Notes: generated from the sequence alone by a model not told the origin. 7,287 nucleotides of DNA from Alphaproteobacteria bacterium (GCA_003250865.1 QKJH01000061.1:1-7287); one strand, 5' to 3'; positions 1-6,764 are shown, numbered from the stretch's first letter. Numbers and translations are program-made.

Positions 1-304
1 CGGTTTCATGAAATGATATAATTCCAATTGAATCTGTTAGTTCCCTCCCAAAATAGTTGCCTTCAATAGGATAATCAATGATTCCAAGTTGTATGTCAGC
101 AGTTGTTTTTGTCTTTGACACAAGTGATAATAGCGTTTGGTCTGAATAGCCCCATGAATATCCATCAGAGTCGGGGAGATTAACCTTTTTAATTTCAGTA
201 ATTTCGAATAATTTAGACTTTTTCTGATATGTAATCAATTTATTAATTGTAGCATCATGTTTGGTTTCGCCCAGTTTAATAACCTCAATCTTTACTCGGT
301 TCAT
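1..304 (-). CDS. Unrecognised protein, N-terminal 101 codons (3' end beyond window)
   Basis: Reading the minus strand from ATG at 304-302 gives an open frame with no stop to the window edge. It begins MNRVKIEVIKLGETKHDATI and continues through an aromatic-rich stretch (about residues 53-61, GYSWGYSD) and a segment DIQLGIIDYPIEGNYFGREL at about residues 75-94. The start is supported by GAGGAG five bases upstream (315-310). No signal peptide, membrane helix or nucleotide-binding motif is visible in this part. The mix of charged residues and short hydrophobic strands suggests a soluble cytoplasmic protein. It lies 87 bases downstream of the XRE regulator on the same strand, with no clear terminator between them, so it is probably cotranscribed with or controlled by that regulator. 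I do not recognise the family and assign no function. Codon use is AT-rich like the regulator and unlike the conjugation genes to the right. Confidence 0.8.
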   Translation of the reverse strand, partial: MNRVKIEVIKLGETKHDATINKLITYQKKSKLFEITEIKKVNLPDSDGYSWGYSDQTLLSLVSKTKTTADIQLGIIDYPIEGNYFGRELTDSIGIISFHET

Positions 305-391
305 GTTTACTCCTCACAAACTGCCGATCTTCTTCATCTGTCTATTACTGACTCGATTTTCGGACAGAAATTACATTTATGATCGTCTCAT

Positions 392-598
392 TTATTCTTC
401 ATTTGTTAAATCCATAATATCGCCAATATTACAATCAAGAACCTTACAAATTTTAATTAGTGATTCCATCGCAACCGGTTCGTTTCTTCCCATTTTTGAA
501 ATGGTACTTGTACTGACACCGGCGGCAACACCGAGTTTTGTTTTATTCAACCCTTTATCAATCAAAAGTTTCCAGAGCTTATTGTAATTGATCGCCAA
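392..598 (-). CDS. XRE/Cro-type HTH transcriptional regulator, 68 aa
   Basis: This is a small DNA-binding protein consisting almost entirely of one helix-turn-helix domain. From the TTG start it reads MAINYNKLWKLLIDKGLNKT. The HTH follows at about residues 19-40, with the recognition-helix region STSTISKMGRNE. The tail, ICKVLDCNIGDIMDL, is typical of the short XRE repressors found on Firmicute mobile elements, many of which begin MAI-YNKLWKLLIDK. A GTG at 607-605 would add three residues, but it overlaps the Shine-Dalgarno sequence GAGG at 610-607. TTG at 598-596 has an 8-base spacing from that site and restores the usual family N-terminus, so I chose it. It is preceded by an extended -10 promoter and a 12-base palindrome that could be its operator. 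It is probably an autoregulated repressor that also controls the downstream gene. The family call is confident; the target is inference. Confidence 0.88.
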   Translation of the reverse strand: MAINYNKLWKLLIDKGLNKTKLGVAAGVSTSTISKMGRNEPVAMESLIKICKVLDCNIGDIMDLTNEE

Positions 599-606
599 AA
601 AGTCCA

Positions 607-610
607 CCTC
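607..610 (-). promoter_or_regulatory. Shine-Dalgarno deciding the TTG start of the XRE regulator
   Basis: The minus strand reads GAGGTGGACTTT before TTG at 598. GAGG is 8 bases from this TTG but overlaps the alternative GTG at 607-605, so the TTG start is favoured. Confidence 0.65.
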
Positions 611-617
611 ATTTGAA

Positions 618-629
618 ATAATATATTAT
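618..629. repeat. 12-bp palindrome, candidate operator
   Basis: ATAATATATTAT is a perfect palindrome just downstream of the -10 box of the XRE gene, close to the expected transcription start. A repressor bound here would block its own transcription. In DNA this AT-rich a palindrome can arise by chance, so the operator role is a guess. Confidence 0.3.
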
Positions 630-631
630 CT

Positions 632-659
632 ATTATAACAAAAATCTTTAATAATACAA
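632..659 (-). promoter_or_regulatory. Candidate sigma-A promoter for the XRE regulator
   Basis: On the minus strand TATAAT at 637-632 is a perfect -10 box, preceded by TG plus one base (TGTTATAAT), which makes it an extended -10. A weak -35, TTGTAT at 659-654, matches three of six consensus bases and lies 16 bases upstream. The promoter sits about 34 bases upstream of the TTG start. It would make the regulator independent of the conjugation operon that ends at about 704. Confidence 0.6.
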
Positions 660-703
660 CAGTATTCTTTAGATTTACAAAAGAAATTACATAATATTCT
701 ATG

Positions 704-737
704 TAGAAAGCCGCATTCCGAAGGGGAAAGCGGCTCT
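704..737 (-). terminator. Intrinsic terminator after the CHAP hydrolase gene
   Basis: The inverted repeat AGCCGC (735-730 on the minus strand) and GCGGCT (714-709) forms a 6-bp GC stem. After one T-T mismatch it extends with TTCC/GGAA around a short loop, and TTTCT follows on the minus strand. It lies 11 bases past the stop codon of the hydrolase gene, so it plausibly ends the conjugation transcript. The T tract is short, so some read-through is possible. Confidence 0.65.
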
Positions 738-747
738 AAGGAACGGT

Positions 748-2529
748 TCATTCATAAAGCGGCGTACCATAACCACGAATTACATTGCTATCCAAACGAT
801 AACTGCGACGAGCGCAGGAATCGCTTGTGTTGCCCTCAATGGTTTGAACAACCTCGCCCTCGACACGTTCAACAATTCCAACATGGTCTGCGTTGCCTGA
901 ATCGTCCCAATCGAAGAAAATTATATCGCCGGGTTCAGGGACATATCCGGATTCCTGCCATAATCCGCGCTCTTTAAACCACGGCATTCCTTGACTGGTG
1001 CAGGCGGCAAATTTGGGAATAATAAAAGCGTCGATATATCCGCACTCATTGGCGCACCATGATACAAAGCAGGCGCACCATTCGGCACTGCTTCCGAAAC
1101 CGTACCAACTCCAATACGGTTCGCCACCCACATTACCAATCTGCGATACAGCCACGGCTACAATATCCTCGCTTCCCGCATGGATGCCGTACATCACGGC
1201 GTTCCATAAATCTGCGTACTCATCGCTTAAAAGCTCGGATAGCTGCGCTTTTTGTTCTGTGGTAAAGCCGTATTGCTCCACCATTTCAGTGGCGGTTTTG
1301 CTGGATACCGTGATATATAGAATGGTTTTGATGACAGTTTGTTCGGTTTCAATGAGATTGCCGTTGCCGTCATCGGTGACGGTGGTTTCGGTATATGTCT
1401 TTTTTTCAGTGTGGTAGGTAACGGCATTCATATCCCAAAAGACGGAACGCAATAGTTCTTTTCTGCTCTCATCCATTGTGGCAACATCCTGTGCTTTTGC
1501 CGGGTCAGTGTTGATTTTCACAGCGTAGACAGCTAAGACCTCTTTCCAACCAGCGCGGGAGCCGGACATGACCACATCATCGTGGGTGTTGTTATTGCGA
1601 ATTTCGGTAATTTTATTGGAGTATTCAGTATTGATTTCCGCGATAGCCATTGGCATAGTATAGCCGCTGCCACTGTCCTCGCCGGAAAAGAATATGCCGA
1701 AGATAGAACCCATCAGCAGGCCAATCATACAGATAATCAGAATTATAACCACAGCTATCCAGCCGCCAGCAGCTATCAATGCAATAAGCCCCTTGATGGC
1801 GGCTATTGCGTCTTTAACCGTTGCTATTGTTACTTTCATGGCAGTTTTTGCCGCTACGACCGTCGCCTTTGCCGCTGCTTTGGAAGCCTGTGCCGCCAGT
1901 TTTGCCGCTTTCGCGGCTGTCTGTGCGGTTTTCTGCGTTGCCTTTGCCGCCTGTTGGGTTGTTTTAATTGCGGTTTTGGCAGTACGTTCAGCGGTCTTAA
2001 CCGTTTTTTGCGTTGTCTTAACCGTTTTTTGCGTTGTCTTAACCGTGCTTTGCCCGGTCGCCTTGATGGTTTTAGCAGATTGCTTAATGTTCTTTTCCGA
2101 CCGCTGCACGGTCTTTATGGATTCGTTGGCAGTCTGTCGAGAGCGGGAAGCGGTTCGACGGGCGGGATTCTGCGCCTGCTTGACCGTTTCTTTTTTCGGC
2201 TGGTCTGTGGTGGTCTTTTTAACTGCGTTTTTCGCATCGGACATATGCCGCTTGGCGTCTTGAAAGCTCTGCTTTGCCCGGTTTATATTTTCGGAAGCCT
2301 TTTTACCGGGGTTTTTGAGCTTATGTGCCGCTTGTTCAACCGTATCGCGCGACGCACCCGAAGTCCTATCCGTCGCGTAATTTTCAGGCGTGTCATATCC
2401 CGGCTCCTGCGTCTGCTCAGCGGTTTCTTTGGATTTTACAACGGTATTTTTCATATGCTCTGCTAAAATTTGAGGTTTATCTATCGTCTTTATTTTTTTG
2501 ATTACTTCTCTTGTTTTAATATCCTTCAA
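748..2529 (-). CDS. CD1108-type CHAP-domain cell-wall hydrolase of a conjugative element
   Basis: This is a membrane-anchored peptidoglycan hydrolase expected to open the cell wall for the mating channel. Numbering is from the TTG start (593 aa). Residues 1-150 are polar and charged. Residues about 150-235 are a Lys/Ala/Thr-rich coiled region with heptad repeats such as TVKTTQK. A single membrane helix lies at about 255-281 (GGWIAVVIILIICMIGLLMG). A linker domain follows, and then a C-terminal CHAP (NlpC/P60-like) domain at about 460-593. Candidate catalytic residues are Cys485 in EWCACFVSW, His549 in DHVGIVE and Glu565/Asn567 in IEGNTS. Only this hydrolase domain is seen; there is no lysozyme or SLT domain as in Tn916 Orf14. 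An in-frame ATG at 2553 would add eight residues, but it directly follows the T tract of a terminator, while TTG at 2529 has GGAGG seven bases upstream. The gene is downstream of virB4, as in Tn1549-like elements. Confidence 0.9.
   Translation of the reverse strand: MKDIKTREVIKKIKTIDKPQILAEHMKNTVVKSKETAEQTQEPGYDTPENYATDRTSGASRDTVEQAAHKLKNPGKKASENINRAKQSFQDAKRHMSDAKNAVKKTTTDQPKKETVKQAQNPARRTASRSRQTANESIKTVQRSEKNIKQSAKTIKATGQSTVKTTQKTVKTTQKTVKTAERTAKTAIKTTQQAAKATQKTAQTAAKAAKLAAQASKAAAKATVVAAKTAMKVTIATVKDAIAAIKGLIALIAAGGWIAVVIILIICMIGLLMGSIFGIFFSGEDSGSGYTMPMAIAEINTEYSNKITEIRNNNTHDDVVMSGSRAGWKEVLAVYAVKINTDPAKAQDVATMDESRKELLRSVFWDMNAVTYHTEKKTYTETTVTDDGNGNLIETEQTVIKTILYITVSSKTATEMVEQYGFTTEQKAQLSELLSDEYADLWNAVMYGIHAGSEDIVAVAVSQIGNVGGEPYWSWYGFGSSAEWCACFVSWCANECGYIDAFIIPKFAACTSQGMPWFKERGLWQESGYVPEPGDIIFFDWDDSGNADHVGIVERVEGEVVQTIEGNTSDSCARRSYRLDSNVIRGYGTPLYE
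1994..2056 (-). repeat. 21-bp tandem repeat encoding coiled-coil heptads
   Basis: Two identical 21-bp units (1994-2014 and 2015-2035) are followed by a third copy (2036-2056) that matches at 16 of 21 positions. Each unit encodes seven residues of the TVKTTQK type inside the Lys/Ala/Thr-rich region of the CHAP hydrolase, so the repeats keep the frame and the heptad phase. This points to recent duplication within the coiled region rather than a separate element. Confidence 0.85.
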
Positions 2530-2532
2530 AAT

Positions 2533-2541
2533 CTCACCTCC
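2533..2541 (-). promoter_or_regulatory. Strong Shine-Dalgarno deciding the TTG start of the CHAP gene
   Basis: The minus strand carries GGAGGTGAGATT directly before TTG at 2529, with seven bases between GGAGG and the start. The site lies downstream of the alternative ATG at 2553, which has no Shine-Dalgarno of its own because the terminator stem and T tract occupy its upstream region. Confidence 0.75.
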
Positions 2542-2553
2542 AATATAGAGCAT

Positions 2554-2592
2554 AAAAAACGGGAAACAAGGTTGTTAAAGCCTTGTTTCCCG
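2554..2592 (-). terminator. Perfect 12-bp hairpin with T6 tail between virB4 and the CHAP gene
   Basis: CGGGAAACAAGG (2560-2571) and CCTTGTTTCCCG (2581-2592) are perfect inverted repeats around a 9-base loop. On the minus strand the stem is followed at once by six T residues (2559-2554), the classic form of an intrinsic terminator. On the plus strand the tail is CTTTTCTT, so it could also stop antisense transcription. It begins about 10 bases after the virB4 stop and lies upstream of the hydrolase start. It should therefore reduce hydrolase expression relative to virB4, or be overcome by antitermination. Confidence 0.88.
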
Positions 2593-2601
2593 CTTTTCTT
2601 A

Positions 2602-4935
2602 TTATTCACCCGGTTTTGTCGTCATCAGTTTGTAAAGTTCCGTGTTCTTCGGAAACTCATTTTTAAACGGCACAATCGCTCTGCCGATCCGTATCAGCCC
2701 GCAACCCGCGTCGGCATTGGTGATATAACTCATCTGCTCTTTAGAAATATTCAGCAGCTTGGCAAGCCGCTCTCGGTCGGAAGCTGCCTGATTGTGCATG
2801 ACAATAAATTCCGAATTGGAAAGCATGGTGCTGGCAAGAACGGAATCCAGCAGATATTCCACGTTCTGCGTAATGCCCGTTGGGTAGGCGTTGCGTTTGC
2901 GAAACCTGCGCCACGCTGAACTGAAAAACTGCCCGCTGTGTTCGTTTTCAAACACCACATGAAATTCGTCAATAAAGATATGCGTTCGTTTGCCGAATCG
3001 CCAGTTCTCGGTGACGCGGTTGAGCATCGCGTCAGTGATTACCAGAAGTCCCATCGTTTTAAGCTGTGCGCCCAAATCCATGATGTTATAGCTGATTATC
3101 CGGTTGCGGACATCCACATTGGTCTTGTGAGCAAAAGCGTTCAGACTTCCATTTGTGAACAATTCCATTTTCAATGCAAGCCGATGTGCTTCCGGTTCCG
3201 GCTGTTTTAAGAGTTCTTCGTAGAGTACAACCAAAGTCGGCAACTTGCCGCCTGCGCGGTAGTTGTCGTATACATCGCGCACACAGCGGTCGATGATACT
3301 CTTTTCTTCCGGGAGCAGACCATTTTTGTCAAGCTGCTCGAAAAGTGAACAGACAAATTCAGACTTATCAATAACCGGGTCGCTGCCCTCGCCGTAACCG
3401 TCCACCATATCAAGCGCATTGATGTGATCTTCACTTCCCGCCGCAATGCGGATGACTTCACCACCGAGTGCCTTGATTATAGAATACTCGTTTTCGGGAT
3501 CACAGACTAAAATATCGTCCTGTGGAAACATCAGAGCAATCATGACAAGCTCCATTTTTGCTCCAAAAGATTTCCCGCTGCCCGGAACACCAAGCCGAAA
3601 TGCGCTGTAATTGAGCAAGTATTCTTTTAAGCACATAATCAGGTTATGCGAAATAGCATTTTGCCCATAATAAATACCTCCACGATCCTGCACCTCTTGA
3701 ACCTTAAAGGGCATAAGAACAGCAAGGCTCTCAGTAGTAAGAGTGCGGATGGCGTGAATTTTTGTATGACCAAAGGGCAAAACGGTATTCAAGCCGTCAA
3801 GCTGCTGGAAGGTCAGCGGGGTAATCTGGCACAGGTGCTTCCGCGCAGTGGATAACAGGCTTTCGGTGTCACTGTCAAGCTGTTCCTTTGTGGCGGCGGT
3901 ATGCACAATCGTCACGGTAGCAAAAATCATGCGTTGGTCGCGGCTTGTTATATCATCCAGAAATTCACGGCTTTCTTTTCGCTGCTGTTCCAAATCATAC
4001 GGTACGATAGCGGAAAAATTGTTGCTCTGATTTTGTCTGCGCTGCCAGTTGGTGATATTTGTTTCCACACCGAGGACGCGCTTTTCAACCTCCCGCACAG
4101 CTTCCTCCATCGTTACAGGCCGCACATCGATGGAAAGCATCATGTTTTGATTAAGTTCGGTCAGTTCGGTAATCATGGTGTCTTTAATATAGGAAGCATA
4201 TTCTTTCAGAAACAAGGTACGCCCGAAACGCTCACCGACCTTAAAGTAGTTTTTGTCAAATTCCATGCTGTCCGGGCAGATATAATCCTTGAAGTCATGG
4301 CCACGCCGCATGGCGGCAGTCATGTCAAAGTGAAAATTGCTTTCTTCGCCGGGACGGTAAAAATCGTGGAAGATTTTAAGCCGTTCGTTTACATCCATTT
4401 CAGTGCATTTTGAACCAAGCTGCGCGAAATGTGCGGAGAGATCAGCGCCCACGCGGGCAAAGTACGTTCGCGCTTCCTCGATGTTTTTCTTGCACACGGA
4501 AATGGTAATCAGTTTATCCAGTACAATTGCGTCGGATTCCATAACCTTATCTATCAGCATTTTGTTGAGTTCTTTCCGGTATTTGTCCAAACCGTCCATC
4601 GCCATAGGAATCAGAATATTGGATTCATAATCGGCTTTGCTCAATCGCCGCGCCATAATGGTGAGCTCCGCCGTCGCGCCGCTGTCAAGGGAGTTGAGCA
4701 GTTCGGAATAATCCAAAAACATGGCTTCTTTATCTTCGCGGGACGCTACGGCATAGTTTATATCGGTGAATTTAAAAGTCATGCTGTATTTGTTTTGTCC
4801 GAACAAACCGCTCCTGCTGACAAGAAAAATCCCGTCCGGATAAATAGCCTGAACGGGAATAACATCCTGTATGCCTTTTAGAATCTTAAATTGCTCCTTA
4901 TTTTCGTTCTGCCAGAGCTTCAATGTTTTAAGCAC
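2602..4935 (-). CDS. VirB4/TraE-family type IV secretion ATPase
   Basis: This is the cytoplasmic ATPase that energises assembly and transfer through the conjugation channel. The protein is 777 residues long, in the usual range for full-length VirB4 proteins. The N-terminal half (about 1-420) is the VirB4 N-domain. The C-terminal half is a RecA-like ATPase. Walker A is GVPGSGKS at 449-456 (Lys455), followed by DPENEYS at 479-485. Walker B is THIFIDEFHVVF at 651-662 (Asp656, Glu657). A sensor-like GITQNVEYLL follows at 687-696. No transmembrane segment is evident. The start is GTG at 4935, which overlaps the end of the prgI gene by 8 bases. GGAGG at 4949-4945, nine bases upstream, supports this start and suggests translational coupling. 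A strong terminator follows the gene. It corresponds to the CD1110-type ATPase of Clostridioides elements; the family call is secure. Confidence 0.96.
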   Translation of the reverse strand: MLKTLKLWQNENKEQFKILKGIQDVIPVQAIYPDGIFLVSRSGLFGQNKYSMTFKFTDINYAVASREDKEAMFLDYSELLNSLDSGATAELTIMARRLSKADYESNILIPMAMDGLDKYRKELNKMLIDKVMESDAIVLDKLITISVCKKNIEEARTYFARVGADLSAHFAQLGSKCTEMDVNERLKIFHDFYRPGEESNFHFDMTAAMRRGHDFKDYICPDSMEFDKNYFKVGERFGRTLFLKEYASYIKDTMITELTELNQNMMLSIDVRPVTMEEAVREVEKRVLGVETNITNWQRRQNQSNNFSAIVPYDLEQQRKESREFLDDITSRDQRMIFATVTIVHTAATKEQLDSDTESLLSTARKHLCQITPLTFQQLDGLNTVLPFGHTKIHAIRTLTTESLAVLMPFKVQEVQDRGGIYYGQNAISHNLIMCLKEYLLNYSAFRLGVPGSGKSFGAKMELVMIALMFPQDDILVCDPENEYSIIKALGGEVIRIAAGSEDHINALDMVDGYGEGSDPVIDKSEFVCSLFEQLDKNGLLPEEKSIIDRCVRDVYDNYRAGGKLPTLVVLYEELLKQPEPEAHRLALKMELFTNGSLNAFAHKTNVDVRNRIISYNIMDLGAQLKTMGLLVITDAMLNRVTENWRFGKRTHIFIDEFHVVFENEHSGQFFSSAWRRFRKRNAYPTGITQNVEYLLDSVLASTMLSNSEFIVMHNQAASDRERLAKLLNISKEQMSYITNADAGCGLIRIGRAIVPFKNEFPKNTELYKLMTTKPGE

Positions 4936-5290
4936 CTTTCACCGCCTCCTTTTCCTTTTTGTCAAGAAGCGGCTTTACCGCTTCGTAATAGATATTCGTG
5001 GCATGGAATGTCAGGCGTTTTGGCATGAGGAATTCCGACTTGAGCCACGTCCACGCAAATTGTTCGGCGGTCATGCCATGATAGGTGATAAAGCCCATCG
5101 CGGCGAATGGAGCCGCGCCAAGAACGCATATCCATGACACAGTTTCCACGCCAAGATGATTCCGAAGCCCAAAGAAAATGCCCACGGCCACACCGCAGGC
5201 AAGGACTGAAAAGATACATTGCCGTAAGGAAAGCCCAAAGAACAGTGATTCGGTGTAATTGCGGATTTCTTTATTGATTTTTACCTCCAT
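4928..5290 (-). CDS. prgI: PrgI-family (VirB3-like) conjugation membrane protein
   Basis: This small inner-membrane component is thought to work with VirB4, as VirB3 does in Gram-negative systems. At 120 residues it has the usual family length. It begins MEVKINKEIRNYTESLFFGL, followed by two membrane helices at about 24-42 and 49-69. A conserved-looking cytosolic tail, TAEQFAWTWLKSEFLMPKRL, lies at about 74-93, and the C-terminus is lysine-rich. The ATG at 5290 has AAAGGAG six bases upstream. The gene starts 12 bases after the preceding stop, and its last codons overlap the GTG of virB4. This tight prgI-virB4 arrangement is standard in Firmicute ICEs. The sequence shows no truncation. Confidence 0.92.
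   Translation of the reverse strand: MEVKINKEIRNYTESLFFGLSLRQCIFSVLACGVAVGIFFGLRNHLGVETVSWICVLGAAPFAAMGFITYHGMTAEQFAWTWLKSEFLMPKRLTFHATNIYYEAVKPLLDKKEKEAVKGA
4945..4949 (-). promoter_or_regulatory. Shine-Dalgarno for virB4 inside prgI
   Basis: GGAGG on the minus strand lies in the last prgI codons, nine bases before the GTG start of virB4. Translation of prgI would pass through this site, which fits coupled translation of the two genes. A TTG at 4923-4921 is an alternative start but is worse placed. Confidence 0.6.
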
Positions 5291-5302
5291 ACGCCGCTCC
5301 TT

Positions 5303-5878
5303 TCATCGCGCTCCGTTGTCTCGGATCGGCGCTTTGGGTTGATGTTCCCGCACCGTGCGCCCGTCCGTGGGTTTTAAGAAGTCAAGCCGCCCCGCCGCAT
5401 AAATGGCGTTATCGGTGAGCTGCCGCTGATATGCACCGTTCGTGTGTGAAAAGACAAATCCTGAATGGCGCAGGACATTGTGCCGCTCTTTGCTTGTTCT
5501 CTCGTCAAAGAAAAGCTGAAGCCTGTCAAGTTCGGTATTTGCTTCGGCGTGACCGCCCTCAAACTCCCATCCGGCAAAGTCCTTGCTGACTTCTTTGACC
5601 TTGCTTTCCAGCCGCTTGATTTTGCTGTTGTTGTTCGTGAGGTCATAACTTGAAAAAGGCTGTTTTTCCCACGAATAACGGGTCATGGCGATTTGTTCGT
5701 CCAATTTCCGCGCCTGTTCGTCCGTGATGCCCGGCGCGCCCACGCAAGTTCCGGTTTTACGCCAATAGGCGTTGACGGCTTTCATGGTTTCCTGCAATTC
5801 CACGCATTTATTCAGTTCCTCTGCCAGCTTTTCCGCAGACGGCATTTCGCTGGCCTGTTTTGTGTTGTAATATGACAT
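5303..5878 (-). CDS. Accessory protein resembling a domain of large polyvalent mobile-element proteins
   Basis: This is a soluble 191-residue protein with no signal peptide or membrane helix. The N-terminal half (about 15-100) looks helical, including ELNKCVELQETMKAVNAYWR and a charged stretch SKIKRLESKVKEV. The second half holds GWEFEGGHAEANTELDRLQL at about 103-122, LFFDERTSKE, and GFVFSHTNGAYQRQLTDNAI at about 140-159. From memory, this WEFEGG...LFFDE...GF-(W/F)SP-x-AWQRQLTDNA pattern occurs as a domain within very large helicase/methylase-type proteins of Clostridia mobile elements. I cannot name the Pfam entry or a reaction. The ATG at 5878 has GGAGG eight bases upstream. The gene sits between the VirB6-like gene and prgI, which are adjacent in the Tn1549/CD1112-CD1111 layout as I recall it, so it looks like an inserted cargo gene. 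A role in DNA processing or host takeover is speculation. Confidence 0.82.
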   Translation of the reverse strand: MSYYNTKQASEMPSAEKLAEELNKCVELQETMKAVNAYWRKTGTCVGAPGITDEQARKLDEQIAMTRYSWEKQPFSSYDLTNNNSKIKRLESKVKEVSKDFAGWEFEGGHAEANTELDRLQLFFDERTSKERHNVLRHSGFVFSHTNGAYQRQLTDNAIYAAGRLDFLKPTDGRTVREHQPKAPIRDNGAR

Positions 5879-5902
5879 TCTGATTTCCTCCTATTATTAT
5901 TT

Positions 5903-6733
5903 TTATAGGCCGAGCATTTCCCGAACCAATCTGTCAGCCATTTTGACCGCTCCGACGAGAACCAACATATTAAAAATCAGTTCCCCGACATAGCTCCAAA
6001 CCTGTGTGACCGCCGCCGCGTTCGGGTCAACAACGGGAGGGCTGGACGCAAACAGGCTGAATATAATGCAGGCCAGTACGATAATCGCGCCTTCTAAGCA
6101 GACCGCCGCATAGGATTTGATAAACGCTTTGCCCATACCCTGTGACGGCTCTCCGGCAAAAGAAGCAAGGGGGACGGGCGCGATTGCCGTGTACATATAC
6201 AATTTCAGAAACCGTCCATATACCGACAGAATCATGATAAAACTGAGTACCGTGATAAATAGCCCACCCAAAAGCGTGACCGCCCATAACGGGATAGATT
6301 CAAAAAAGCCTGTATTGTTGATTGCGTCCTTAATGCTCTGTGGCAAGACAGTGTTATTCACACCGGAAAACCCTGATGCTGTCATAATTCGAGAAATTAA
6401 ACCTTGCACGATAGAGAACAATGCCAGCATCAATTCCAAGCCATGTGTGACCACAGCCTTTGCCAGCGCAAAACGGATAAACAGCTTTACAGCGATTTCA
6501 GGCCGCTTCAATTCGGAAATATTACCGCAGCTTTTGACCACGCCTATCACGAAAAACAATACCAGCAGTCCAAGTCCTACAGCTTGTACCGCGCCGTGAA
6601 TATCTTTTATGACATTCCAAATCCCGCCGCCCTTAAAGGTTTCCGGCGATTGGGTAAGAAGCTGAAAAATCTCAGCCATTTTACTGTTCCATGTGTTCAG
6701 GGCGTTTTCAAGATTTTCTATAATCCAGTTCAC
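5903..6733 (-). CDS. VirB6/TrbL-like conjugal transfer membrane protein (CD1112 type)
   Basis: This polytopic inner-membrane protein of 276 residues is expected to line the DNA translocation channel. It begins MNWIIENLENALNTWNSKMA, a pattern I recall from CD1112-type proteins. Hydrophobic segments lie at about 47-67, 97-117, 148-170, possibly 175-192, 206-230 and 247-264, giving five or six membrane helices. The stretch YTAIAPVPLASFAGEPSQGMGKAF at about 181-204 resembles the conserved loop of VirB6/TrbL proteins in Gram-positive ICEs. The start is GTG at 6733-6731: the upstream frame meets a stop at 6754-6752 and has no other start codon, and AGAGGTGG lies at 6751-6744. It stands in the usual place, after the Maff2-type gene and before prgI and virB4, although an accessory gene intervenes before prgI. 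The strong hairpin 32 bases upstream may affect its mRNA. Confidence 0.93.
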   Translation of the reverse strand: MNWIIENLENALNTWNSKMAEIFQLLTQSPETFKGGGIWNVIKDIHGAVQAVGLGLLVLFFVIGVVKSCGNISELKRPEIAVKLFIRFALAKAVVTHGLELMLALFSIVQGLISRIMTASGFSGVNNTVLPQSIKDAINNTGFFESIPLWAVTLLGGLFITVLSFIMILSVYGRFLKLYMYTAIAPVPLASFAGEPSQGMGKAFIKSYAAVCLEGAIIVLACIIFSLFASSPPVVDPNAAAVTQVWSYVGELIFNMLVLVGAVKMADRLVREMLGL

Positions 6734-6764
6734 AGATTGACCACCACCTCTCTATAAAAGATTT

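Noticed and set aside
314..337. Seven-residue ORF (MKKIGSL) upstream of the unknown gene, possible leader peptide
   Set aside because: It has no Shine-Dalgarno, the codons show no regulatory theme, and no paired hairpins follow, so it is probably chance.
261..587. Plus-strand ORF of 108 codons across the XRE gene
   Set aside because: Its translation is the antisense of the regulator and the adjoining gap, and no ribosome site or recognisable motif is seen.
689..704. Imperfect palindrome ACATA-N6-TATGT as a second operator
   Set aside because: The arms are only five bases long in AT-rich DNA and lie well upstream of the promoter; there is too little support to list it.
1994..2056. Tandem 21-bp repeats as a possible CRISPR or iteron array
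   Set aside because: There are no spacers, the unit is exactly seven codons, and it lies within the reading frame of a clear protein, so it is a coding repeat.
1582..2466. Long plus-strand open frame (294 codons) opposite the CHAP hydrolase gene
   Set aside because: It is the antisense shadow of the repetitive Lys/Ala/Thr-rich coding region; its Cys/Arg/Phe-rich translation is not protein-like and it lacks a convincing Shine-Dalgarno.
2530..2553. ATG at 2553 as start of the CHAP hydrolase
   Set aside because: It directly follows the T tract of the terminator and lacks a ribosome site, whereas TTG at 2529 has GGAGG at ideal spacing.
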